DNA of 61,586 bases from Perlabentimonas gracilis (lineage in GTDB: Bacteria > Bacteroidota > Bacteroidia > Bacteroidales > Tenuifilaceae): assembly GCF_011174675.1 (NCBI RefSeq), contig NZ_JAANIG010000029.1:1-61586 (forward strand), in the 5' to 3' direction. This document shows positions 20,887 to 28,941 of this stretch, one piece after another (position 1 is the stretch's first letter; the number at the start of each line of letters is the position of its first letter). The notes beneath the pieces were generated by a model. That model saw nothing but the letters and a program-made list of their open reading frames with translations. It was not told the DNA's origin and did not search any database. The translations under genes were made by a program, and so were the position numbers.

Positions 20887-21585
20887 CTAAACCAGTTCAA
20901 AGTAGTCTCCATTGCTGATCAGGTAATCGTACTTTTCCTTATCAAACATGTAAAGGAATGCTCCTCTTTTTGAACTGGACTTATCCTTCTCATCTAGCAT
21001 GGAAAGAACCTTCATCGACAGAATCTTCTTTCTAAAGTTTCGCTTATCAAGGGGGTGTTGATGTATTGCTTCGTATAGTTTTTGCAGCTGAGGAAGCGTG
21101 AACTTCTCGGGTAATAGTTCAAAACCAATGGGTTCAATCACAGTTTTTCGTTTCAGCCTTTTCATTGCTTTACTAACCATTTCGTTGTGGTCGAAGATTA
21201 GTGGAGGCAACTCATCAATAGGAAACCAAACGGCACCATGCTTCTGCCCTAGCTCCTCATCATAATCAGCTATGTTAATCAATGCGTAGTATGCAATAGA
21301 TATTACCCGTGCTTCAGAATCACGTTTTACTTCCCCGTAGGTTTGTAGCTGTTCAAGGTAGATGGTTTTTAACCCTGTCAAATCTTCTAAGATACGGTAG
21401 GCAGCGTCATCAATCCCCTCATTCTCTCGAACAAATCCCCCCATAAGCGAGTAATTATCCTTATGCGGTTCAAATTTTCGTTTAATAAGCAGCAGCTTTA
21501 ATTTACCTTCGTCAAACCCAAAGATAATGCTGTCTATTGCTACGTAATGCTTTTCAAATCCTTGATAGTGCGAGTGTTTTGCCAT
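20887..21585 (-). CDS. araR: Nudix-type transcriptional regulator of arabinose use (AraR-like)
   Basis: The 232-residue protein has an N-terminal Nudix fold (about 10-140) and a C-terminal winged helix (about 150-232, with FTLPQLQKLYEAIHQHPLDK as the likely helix-turn-helix). The Nudix box at residues 50-72 is degenerate. It keeps the G, the first E, R and the last G, but the catalytic REUxEE portion reads RILEDL, so hydrolysis is unlikely and the fold is probably a sugar sensor. This matches AraR of Bacteroides thetaiotaomicron, a repressor that releases DNA on binding L-arabinose. It lies 2 bases after the symporter gene. The four GTGT-N7-ACAC palindromes in this window are its likely targets. 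Confidence 0.9.
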   Translation of the reverse strand: MAKHSHYQGFEKHYVAIDSIIFGFDEGKLKLLLIKRKFEPHKDNYSLMGGFVRENEGIDDAAYRILEDLTGLKTIYLEQLQTYGEVKRDSEARVISIAYYALINIADYDEELGQKHGAVWFPIDELPPLIFDHNEMVSKAMKRLKRKTVIEPIGFELLPEKFTLPQLQKLYEAIHQHPLDKRNFRKKILSMKVLSMLDEKDKSSSKRGAFLYMFDKEKYDYLISNGDYFELV

Positions 21586-21587
21586 TG

Positions 21588-23237
21588 TTACCAGAAATAA
21601 ATATAGAATACTATTGTAATACCTAAAATGATAATGGTGTTAATTACATCCCATTTATTCCAGCTGGCTCGAGTTTCGGCTAGTTGTTCAGCGGTTGCTG
21701 AGCCATATGTAAGGCCTACAGTTTTGGATGCATCAGCTGGTTTGGTAACGAAAGATACCAAAACAATAACTACAATACAAAGGAAGAACAGGTAAATTGA
21801 ATAATGCAGCCAGTTAGGTTGAAGTATTACTTTATAGAAAAGGCTATCGGGGCTTAGGGAGTTGGCGAATATTGTAGCAACAAGCCTTGTCATTCCGAGA
21901 ATAAACCCTGTAAGTAGACCCGTAAATCCAGCTGTTGGAGTAGCCCTTTTCCAAAAAACCCCAAGTAAGAACACCGATGCAATACCAGGGGCGAGTAATG
22001 ATTGAACGTCCTGAAGGTACGCATACAGCACTTGGCCTATTCCTCGCATTACTGGGATCCAAAGCATACCCAGAATCACTATAACTACAGTTGCAATTCG
22101 ACCAACTTTTACCAAATGCTTCTCAGAACTTTCGGGTCGAATCTTTTCATAGAAATCTTTTGTGAAGAGAATAGCTGAGGAATTAAATAGCGAAGCCAAC
22201 GAGCTCATAAGCGCAGCTATAATTCCTCCAACCACAATTCCTCGAACCCCAGCAGGGAGCAAGTTGCTAACAAGAGTGGAGAAAGCAGCATCGGAACTAC
22301 TAAGTTCAAGTAAACCCTTTTGACTTAGGGCGTATGCAATCATTCCGGGAACTAAGAAAATAAATACTGGTAAAAGCTTGAGGTAGCTGCCAAAAATTGT
22401 GCCTCGGCGAGCCTGTTTCTGATCCTTGCCAGATAGTACCCGTTGTACTATGTATTGATCGGTACACCAGTACCAAAAACCGATTATGGCAGAGCCGAGT
22501 AGAACCCCGGTCCACGGAAAGTCGGCATCGCTATGTGATCGCATTAGGCTTGTCATTGAGTCACCATGCGCTGTTACCTTTGCGCCACAAATGGTCATCA
22601 TCTCATTCCATCCGCCAAGTTCCTGTAGGCCTACCACGACGATAACAATTGATCCAAGGAGCAACACTGGTAGCTGCAAAACGGACGTGTAAAGTACGGC
22701 TTTCATCCCACCCAAAACGGTGTATACCCCCGTAACTAGTACTAGACCAACAGCACCAATCCAGAAAAAGTCAATCCCCATCCATTCTTCAATACCAAAT
22801 ACTTCCTTGAAGACGATACCCCCTGCGTAAACCGTTACAGCAACTTTTGTTAAAACGTAACTAACCAGGGAGATAATGGATAGAAAATTTCGTGAAGCGG
22901 TATTATAGCGTCTTTCAAGAAATTCAGGCATAGTAAAAACTTTACTTCTAGAGTAGAAGGGTACAAAGACCCACCCAAGTATAAGTATTAACCATCCCTG
23001 CATCTCCCAGTGAGCCATGGCCATCCCAGTTTCGGCACCAGCACCAGCAAGGCCCACAAGGTGTTCAGAGCCTATGTTTGAAGCAAAAATTGATGCTCCA
23101 ATAGCAATCCATCCTGCATTCCGCCCGGCCAAAAAGTAATCGGAAGAGGTTTCTTCTTTCTGGCGAACTACCCACCAGATTACAAGAATCATTAGAAGGA
23201 TAAATGCTCCTAAAACCAGCCAGTCTAAAAGTATCAT
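21588..23237 (-). CDS. Sodium/solute symporter (SSS family), probable L-arabinose transporter
   Basis: The 549-residue inner-membrane protein has 13-14 hydrophobic helices. The SSS pattern includes SSDYFLAGRNAGWIAIGASIFASNIGSEHLVGLAGAG-type residues at about 32-68 and GGMKAVLYTSVLQLPVLL about residue 175. It should import monosaccharide with Na+. Location between the AraR operator at 23279-23299 and araR/araA/araD/araB points to L-arabinose. The gene is 2 bases from araR. Confidence 0.93.
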   Translation of the reverse strand: MILLDWLVLGAFILLMILVIWWVVRQKEETSSDYFLAGRNAGWIAIGASIFASNIGSEHLVGLAGAGAETGMAMAHWEMQGWLILILGWVFVPFYSRSKVFTMPEFLERRYNTASRNFLSIISLVSYVLTKVAVTVYAGGIVFKEVFGIEEWMGIDFFWIGAVGLVLVTGVYTVLGGMKAVLYTSVLQLPVLLLGSIVIVVVGLQELGGWNEMMTICGAKVTAHGDSMTSLMRSHSDADFPWTGVLLGSAIIGFWYWCTDQYIVQRVLSGKDQKQARRGTIFGSYLKLLPVFIFLVPGMIAYALSQKGLLELSSSDAAFSTLVSNLLPAGVRGIVVGGIIAALMSSLASLFNSSAILFTKDFYEKIRPESSEKHLVKVGRIATVVIVILGMLWIPVMRGIGQVLYAYLQDVQSLLAPGIASVFLLGVFWKRATPTAGFTGLLTGFILGMTRLVATIFANSLSPDSLFYKVILQPNWLHYSIYLFFLCIVVIVLVSFVTKPADASKTVGLTYGSATAEQLAETRASWNKWDVINTIIILGITIVFYIYFW

Positions 23238-23278
23238 ATTCTGCTAATTAAAATATTATCAATAATCCTAACTTGAAT

Positions 23279-23299
23279 TACGTGTAAAAATAACACTAA
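23279..23299. promoter_or_regulatory. Putative AraR operator upstream of the symporter gene
   Basis: TACGTGT-N7-ACACTAA has the same spacing and core (GTGT-N7-ACAC) as the sites at 28314 and 49770, with weaker outer arms. It lies 41 bases upstream of the symporter start and would control the symporter-araR-araA-araD-araB-galM unit, including araR itself. Confidence 0.65.
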
Positions 23300-23407
23300 T
23301 ATTCAAACTAAAAAAGAAATGGTAATCAATTATCAGATTGAGAAATTTTGCCAAATACTGGAGTTTACCCTTTTGTGTTTCTTTGTGAATTCTGTTATCA
23401 ACAGTAA

Positions 23408-23437
23408 ACAAAGGAGAAGGGTTTCATACCCTTCTCC
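23408..23437 (-). terminator. Intrinsic terminator after susD
   Basis: A perfect 10-bp stem GGAGAAGGGT/ACCCTTCTCC with a 5-base loop (23413-23437) is followed on the minus strand by TTTGTTTACTG. It separates susC-susD from the symporter-ara unit, which then needs its own promoter. Confidence 0.75.
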
Positions 23438-23500
23438 AATGATAAACCAATAAAAAAGCGTAAACCTAAAACTTAACTCAACCTAAACCTAAACCTTATT

Positions 23501-25120
23501 TTATGAATTTCCCTGTCCTGGATAACCCGGATTTTGCTTCAAGTTGGGGTTAGTAAGCATTGCGCCTTCAGGAATGGGGAAAATTGATTTCTGTATAGAG
23601 GTAGGATTGTGGTTCATCCAAGTTTTGGTATGGAACACACCAAACCGGATAAGATCTTGCCTGCGCCTTGCCTCTAAAGCAAACTCCCATCCAAGCTCAT
23701 CGAGGAAACGACCATACTGAATATCGGCACCTCCCTCGGGGCTAGTTACAACGCCATTCTGATACCATCCATAGTTGTAGCTACTGCCCATTTCTAACTC
23801 AGCACCAGTTACAGTGGCTTTACTGGGATTATCCTTAAAAGCACGTTCCCGAACCTCCGATACAATTAGTGCAGCAGGGCCTGATTGTCCCATACGAAGC
23901 AATGCCTCGGCTTTCATCATGAGTATATCGGCATAGCGGAAGATAACAAAATCGTTGCTTAAAGCAGCCTTGGCACCCACCTTTATTTCGTACTTACCAA
24001 GCCTATAACCATTCTCCATAGTAGGAAGATCACCGTAGTCGCCTCCCATACTGGGCAGGTAGTTATCGTAGGTAAAGAGCACCTCATCAGTGTTGTACTT
24101 ATACTGATCGCCCATTATCCATGTATCCTGCTTACGGGTATCATCAGGATCGTAAGTATTAATAAACTGAGGAACTCCGCAGCTGCCTCCCCAAGGTTGT
24201 GACTCCATATTAAGTACAAGCCTGTGGTTGGGGTTTAGGCTCTTCATATGCTGACTCCATTGCGTAGCCAAAACATCATCGTAAGGCACTGCCCAAATAA
24301 TTTCCTTCGACCCCTCGTTGTCGGTTAGGAAGCTTGTTTTGTAGCTATCCTCTAGCATATATGGTGCGTGGTCAATTATCTCTTGGGTATAATCTATTAC
24401 CTTTTGCCAATCGGGTGTACCTGTGTATACCTCCTTATTTAGGTAAAGCTTAGCTAATGTAGTAAAGGCAGCCCACTTTGTAAATCGGCCATACGAGTTA
24501 GTATTCACCTCTGTTTCCAGATGATCTAGCACGTCAGTTAGCTCAGTTACAACAAAATCGAATACTTGTTGCCGTGTGAACTGTTGTGGTGGTTCTTCAT
24601 CGGTAAAATCAGTTGCAATAGGAACATTACCATGGCTATCGACTAAAATGTAGTAGGACCATGCCCTAACACCTCTCAACTCCGCTAAAGTTTTATCGTA
24701 GATTTCACCCTCAAGAGGTATGTCACCGGATTCAATTTGGTAGATAACCCTGTTCGCATTATTAATAATGCTCCAGCAGTTATTCCACAGGTTGGTTGGT
24801 TGCCATTGGGTATATGTCCATTCATGGCGGTGCATACGGTGATAGGTTCCCCCATCATACCATCCATTTGGCCTCGCAGGAGTAACTACTATATCGGCGG
24901 GCTCCTCCATCACATCAAAATAGCCTTGCCATCCCATCATCATAGCTCGCATAGGAACATAAACGGGCGCAATTAGGGAAGCTAAATCGTTTTCCGTTGG
25001 GTTAAAATCCTGTGCTGCCAGCGATGAGTACACAGTTTCCTCTAAATCTGTACATGAAGGGGTAAAGGTAAGCAGAGGAAGCGCAACCAGAATTGCTGTT
25101 ATTATTCTTTTATGTTTCAT
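23501..25120 (-). CDS. RagB/SusD family surface lipoprotein
   Basis: The 539-residue SusD-type lipoprotein binds oligosaccharide at the cell surface and forms the lid on its SusC partner. The start at 25120 (MKHKRIITAILVALPLL) gives a signal peptide ending FTPSC; three further codons upstream are open. The SusD pattern is seen in WNNCWSIINNANRVI, RGVRAWSYYILVDSHGNVPI, FVIFRYADILMMKAEALLRMG and LGWEFALEARRRQDLIRFG. It lies 10-20 bases downstream of susC. It is the only SusD in the window although there are two SusC genes. Confidence 0.96.
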   Translation of the reverse strand: MKHKRIITAILVALPLLTFTPSCTDLEETVYSSLAAQDFNPTENDLASLIAPVYVPMRAMMMGWQGYFDVMEEPADIVVTPARPNGWYDGGTYHRMHRHEWTYTQWQPTNLWNNCWSIINNANRVIYQIESGDIPLEGEIYDKTLAELRGVRAWSYYILVDSHGNVPIATDFTDEEPPQQFTRQQVFDFVVTELTDVLDHLETEVNTNSYGRFTKWAAFTTLAKLYLNKEVYTGTPDWQKVIDYTQEIIDHAPYMLEDSYKTSFLTDNEGSKEIIWAVPYDDVLATQWSQHMKSLNPNHRLVLNMESQPWGGSCGVPQFINTYDPDDTRKQDTWIMGDQYKYNTDEVLFTYDNYLPSMGGDYGDLPTMENGYRLGKYEIKVGAKAALSNDFVIFRYADILMMKAEALLRMGQSGPAALIVSEVRERAFKDNPSKATVTGAELEMGSSYNYGWYQNGVVTSPEGGADIQYGRFLDELGWEFALEARRRQDLIRFGVFHTKTWMNHNPTSIQKSIFPIPEGAMLTNPNLKQNPGYPGQGNS

Positions 25121-25139
25121 AACAATCAAATTTTGATAA

Positions 25140-28100
25140 TTAAAACTTAAGATTTACACCAATGGTAAAAGTTCGTGTGGTTGGGTACTTATCCCTTTGG
25201 TCATTCCCTGGGTACAAACCAGTAAAGTTAACCTCGGGATCAATGCCCTTGTAGCCCGTAATGGTAAAACAGTTCTGAGCAGCAACATACACTCTTGCCG
25301 AGCTGATATGCTTAATGTTTTGCGTAGCAAAATTGTAACCTAATGCAATATTGTCAATTTTCCAGTAATCACCGTCTTCAACGTAGTGGCTTACGTATGC
25401 AAGGTCGTTGTTTAACACAGCTTTATCGTACACTTTATCGTAAGCTGAGGCAAGCATATTGTATTGGGTTACTCTGGGGTTCTCGTAGTATAAGCGAGTG
25501 AAGTTTAAAATTTGATACCCAAAAGCACCGCGCATCGATATGTCAAGATCAAAGTTCTTATATGAGAATTGGTGATTCCAGTTAAGCACATGCTTAGGAA
25601 TACCATTGCCTAGCACCTGCTTGTCGTCTGGAGTAGATTGATCTATTGGAATGCGTGTCCCGTCGGGCTTTTCTATAATCCAACGGCCATTCTCGTCAAT
25701 ATCAACCGACTTATATCCCCAGAAGTTGCCAATTGAACCACCTATCTCAATACGGTGGGTGTACTCCTGTACTGGTTCACCTGTATGGCCCTCGTAGAAA
25801 AAGTCTGCATCGGTTGAGTAGGTGTCGTTCGATAGTGATAGAAGCTTCATACTATTAGTAGAGTAGGAAATACTAGTACTCCACTCAAAATCTTTCCCCC
25901 TAACTGGCACCAGACGGATAAGTGCTTCAATCCCTTTGTTCTCAGTTTCGCCCACGTTAGCCAGCATACTGCCAAATAGGAATGGAGGAACGGGCACGGT
26001 GTACCACCAAAGCATATCGGTAGTATGCCTTTTGTACATATCGAAACTACCGCTGATCCTATGATTTAGTAAAGCAAACTCCAGTCCAAGGTTATACTCC
26101 TGTTTTTGCTCCCAGCGTAAATCTGGGTTTGGGTTCTGTGCGGGTGTTAACCCTTGTATCCACTCGCCCTGATAGTAGAAGCGCGAAGCGTAGCTCAGGG
26201 TGGTTAGCGACATGTATGGGTCGTTGGGTTCAGTTCCTGTTACCCCAAAGCCTGCACGTACCATTAGGTTATTAAGAATTTCAAGATCTTTTAAAAACGA
26301 CTCTTGGCTTATTCTCCAACCAGCCGAAACTGAAGGGAAAGTTCCCCACTTGTGGTTTGCACCGAATTTCGAGGATCCCTCCCTACGTACGCTGGCCATT
26401 AATAAGTAGCGATCGTCGAAGTTATAGTTTAATCGGCCAAAGAATCCGATTAGTTTATTCATACTTCTATAACTGCTTATTGGAGCTTCGCCACGAATTA
26501 AGGCGTTTCCTGACCCCATATTGTTGTAAGTGTAGTTGTCGGTTGGGAAGTCCCAGTTCTGCATCCAGAAGTTGTCGTACATACTCTCTTGATAGCTATA
26601 TCCACCTAGAGCTGTAAAACGGTGCTTATCTAGCTCAAGGTTATAGTCGGTGGTGAATTCTAGCAGTAAATCATCTGAATTAGTAGCTCCTCTAGAGGCA
26701 AACCCATTCCTTCCATACTTGGTGGTAGATACGTGGTTCTTAGTTTGATAGAATCCAGTAGCATTGCTATTAGAACTTTTCGACACCAGTAGCTTGAGGT
26801 TCAAATCTTTTATGGGCTGGTAAATGATATTACCAGATAACCTTTGGCTTTTCCGCTTGAATTCACCATCGGTTTCCTGGATGTAGGCTGATGGGTTGTC
26901 GTAGAAATATACATCACGTTCAATCCAGTTTCCTTCATCATCCATTGGCCTATCCGTTGGATTGCGGATTAGTGCTTGGCGATATACATAGCTGTTGAAG
27001 CTATAGCCATCGCCTCCTGTCCAGTAAGTTTGCTGGCGAGTTAAAAGATTAACATTGATCTTTAACTTATTATCGAACATCGAATGGGTTGCATCAAGGC
27101 GTAGTCGGTAGTCCTGATTGTCCGATTTAAGGAAAAGACCCTCTGTTTCCCTGTAGTTGAAGGAGCCAGTGTAGCTAGAACTTTCCGAAGAACCCATAAC
27201 CGTGAGGTTGTGGTTGTGACTAATTGGATTTGCTCTGGTAACCTCCGAAAGCCAATCGGTATCATACCCGTGATCAATAAAATCATACCCCTCACTTATC
27301 AAGCGACGATAGTCACTGGCATCGAGGAAATCGAGTTGGCGAGCAATGGATTGAACGGCTACATATGAGCTGTAGTCAACAGTAGAAGTGTTCCTTTTGG
27401 CCTTGCGGGTAGTAATAAGAATAACACCATTGGTACCCCTTGTACCATAAATTGCCGCAGCAGAACCATCCTTTAAAACATCGATGGATTCAATGTCCTC
27501 AGGAGCAACTGTACTAAGGCTGCCTGGGATACCATCAATAATTACAAGCGGACTGCTAATACCGTATACGGTTGAGAAACCACGTAACGATATTTCGGTA
27601 CCTGCGGTTGGATCACCACTTGTAACCCCAACCCGTAAGCCAGCAGTACGACCTGCAATTAGCTGAGCGGCATCGCGAACACTACCCTTTTGAAAGTCTT
27701 TCTCGTTCACACTGGCCACCGAACTGGTGATGTCACCACGGCGTTGTGTACCGTATCCAACAACCACAATCTCATCGAGTTCAGTCATTGCGGTATAAAG
27801 CGACACATTGATAATTCGTTTTGTACCCACTGTTTCCTCGTGTGTTTCGTACCCAATAAACGAGAAAACAAGAACGTCAGTTGGCCCACTAACGCTCAGC
27901 GTGTAGGAACCTTTGTCATCGGTTGATGTGCCAGCGGTTGTCCCTTTTATAAAAACCGACACACCAGGCAAAGGCTCGTTGGAGAGCGCATCGCTAACTT
28001 GCCCAGTTACTACATTGGCCTGTTGAGCAATAGCAAGAACATGCTCTGTTTCAGAAGTAGTTGAGGCATAGCTACTACTCCCAAAACTAGGCAATAACCC

Positions 28101-28178
28101 GATAGTAAGAACCAGAACTAGGATGTGTCTGGCTCGTAAAACTGCGAGTTTACTCATCTTAATAGCTTTTTGATTCAT
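25140..28178 (-). CDS. SusC/RagA family TonB-dependent outer-membrane transporter
   Basis: The 1012-residue protein has a signal peptide (to about residue 40), a CarboxypepD_reg-like domain (about 55-130, VTGQVSDALSNEPLPGVSVF), a TonB box region (DEIVVVGYGTQRRGDITSS), the plug (about 150-270, with SPLVIIDGIPG and EDIESIDVLKDGSAAAIYGT), and a 22-strand barrel ending in FTIGVNLKF. It should import arabinose-containing oligosaccharides with the SusD encoded next to it. Two putative AraR operators lie 109-156 bases upstream of the start. Confidence 0.97.
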   Translation of the reverse strand: MNQKAIKMSKLAVLRARHILVLVLTIGLLPSFGSSSYASTTSETEHVLAIAQQANVVTGQVSDALSNEPLPGVSVFIKGTTAGTSTDDKGSYTLSVSGPTDVLVFSFIGYETHEETVGTKRIINVSLYTAMTELDEIVVVGYGTQRRGDITSSVASVNEKDFQKGSVRDAAQLIAGRTAGLRVGVTSGDPTAGTEISLRGFSTVYGISSPLVIIDGIPGSLSTVAPEDIESIDVLKDGSAAAIYGTRGTNGVILITTRKAKRNTSTVDYSSYVAVQSIARQLDFLDASDYRRLISEGYDFIDHGYDTDWLSEVTRANPISHNHNLTVMGSSESSSYTGSFNYRETEGLFLKSDNQDYRLRLDATHSMFDNKLKINVNLLTRQQTYWTGGDGYSFNSYVYRQALIRNPTDRPMDDEGNWIERDVYFYDNPSAYIQETDGEFKRKSQRLSGNIIYQPIKDLNLKLLVSKSSNSNATGFYQTKNHVSTTKYGRNGFASRGATNSDDLLLEFTTDYNLELDKHRFTALGGYSYQESMYDNFWMQNWDFPTDNYTYNNMGSGNALIRGEAPISSYRSMNKLIGFFGRLNYNFDDRYLLMASVRREGSSKFGANHKWGTFPSVSAGWRISQESFLKDLEILNNLMVRAGFGVTGTEPNDPYMSLTTLSYASRFYYQGEWIQGLTPAQNPNPDLRWEQKQEYNLGLEFALLNHRISGSFDMYKRHTTDMLWWYTVPVPPFLFGSMLANVGETENKGIEALIRLVPVRGKDFEWSTSISYSTNSMKLLSLSNDTYSTDADFFYEGHTGEPVQEYTHRIEIGGSIGNFWGYKSVDIDENGRWIIEKPDGTRIPIDQSTPDDKQVLGNGIPKHVLNWNHQFSYKNFDLDISMRGAFGYQILNFTRLYYENPRVTQYNMLASAYDKVYDKAVLNNDLAYVSHYVEDGDYWKIDNIALGYNFATQNIKHISSARVYVAAQNCFTITGYKGIDPEVNFTGLYPGNDQRDKYPTTRTFTIGVNLKF

Positions 28179-28286
28179 GTGATGTTTTTTTTGTTTAACA
28201 TACTTTTTAGGTGGAGGTCTGTTTCCCGGAGACCAAGACCGGCATTTTTGCTTAAATAGGTTACCTACTTTATAAGTGTCAATTTA
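28179..28286 (-). other. susC leader region
   Basis: The stretch between the AraR operators and the susC start probably contains a 5' untranslated leader of about 80-100 bases. It has a small hairpin GGTCT/AGACC (28216-28234). No standard TAnnTTTG box is seen; TATAAATTG on the minus strand near 28280-28288 is one base off and overlaps the left operator. Confidence 0.4.
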
Positions 28287-28307
28287 TAGGTGTTGCATAT
28301 ACACTTA
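28287..28307. promoter_or_regulatory. Putative AraR operator 1 upstream of susC
   Basis: TAGGTGT-N7-ACACTTA is a near-perfect palindrome (one arm mismatch) with the same 7-base spacer as the neighbouring site. Its start is 27 bases from the start of the second operator. Confidence 0.65.
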
Positions 28308-28313
28308 TTATAT

Positions 28314-28334
28314 AAAGTGTAATATTAACACTTT
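28314..28334. promoter_or_regulatory. Putative AraR operator 2 upstream of susC
   Basis: AAAGTGT-N7-ACACTTT has perfect 7-bp arms. The same arms and spacer length recur at 49770-49790 upstream of the GH127 operon. It fits the 21-bp palindromic type of operator known for the Nudix AraR of Bacteroides. Confidence 0.8.
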
Positions 28335-28870
28335 TTTAATATAACCGTAAGAAAACATTAACTTTTTTTGACAATACAACCCAATATCTAATTAGTCTAA
28401 ATTAATGCAGTGGTTTTGGACTTTATGAGCAGTGAGCAAATCGTATTAAACCTTTAGTTCCAAGTGTTCAGGCTAGTATTATAATGCATTATGAGAGAGT
28501 AATATATGAACAAGTTTAAACTCTAAACTTTACTCTTTCATAGCCTATGATACTTCAATGTTGTAGCAAGTTTTCATTACTAATTACACATGAAATTTTA
28601 GTACTTTGAATAATGCCTTTTTGCCGAAAGTATCTTTGTTTCATTACTTACTATAGAAAAGGAAGGGTTGTGTAGTCGGGGAAAGGCAAATGAAATAAAC
28701 CTAACGATTTGTTATGCGGAAGGGATTGTCCAAAAAGGGATGGTAGGGAGAATAAATGATTTATAATAGTATACAAGACCAATTTAGTGTTTTGCCTGTT
28801 TATTGTTTATGGGTTTGGTTACATAAAATCCGTCAGGTGAATATACATGTTGAGTAAATGGGAAAAAACT
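28335..28870. other. 536-bp gene-free region between the two island operons
   Basis: No reading frame of substance is present on either strand. The left half is AT-rich. A plus-strand promoter-like pair (TTTG at 28605-28608, TATCTTTG at 28631-28638) lies in the middle. Downstream of it the sequence becomes purine-rich (about 28655-28760) and runs into the hairpin at 28871-28906. A small plus-strand RNA is possible but unproven. Confidence 0.4.
28605..28638 (+). promoter_or_regulatory. Possible orphan plus-strand promoter
   Basis: TTTG at 28605-28608 and an exact TAnnTTTG match (TATCTTTG) at 28631-28638, with a 22-base spacer. No plus-strand gene follows for more than 20 kb, so if real it would make a non-coding RNA. 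A chance match in AT-rich DNA is quite possible. Confidence 0.3.
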
Positions 28871-28906
28871 ATGCGGGGCAAAGCGAATCTCACGCTTGCC
28901 CCGCAT
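28866..28906 (-). terminator. Strong intrinsic terminator of the GH127-to-GH146 operon
   Basis: Stem ATGCGGGGCAA/TTGCCCCGCAT extended by GCG/CGC (28871-28906), followed on the minus strand by GTTTTTT. It lies 36 bases after the stop of the GH146-type gene. Confidence 0.85.
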
Positions 28907-28941
28907 TACTTTTCGTTGCAGTTATTTCGTTTGCGAGCGTT

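Noticed and set aside
20887-21585. ADP-ribose or nucleotide pyrophosphatase (Nudix hydrolase)
   Set aside because: The catalytic part of the Nudix box is lost and a winged-helix domain follows; context is arabinose regulation.
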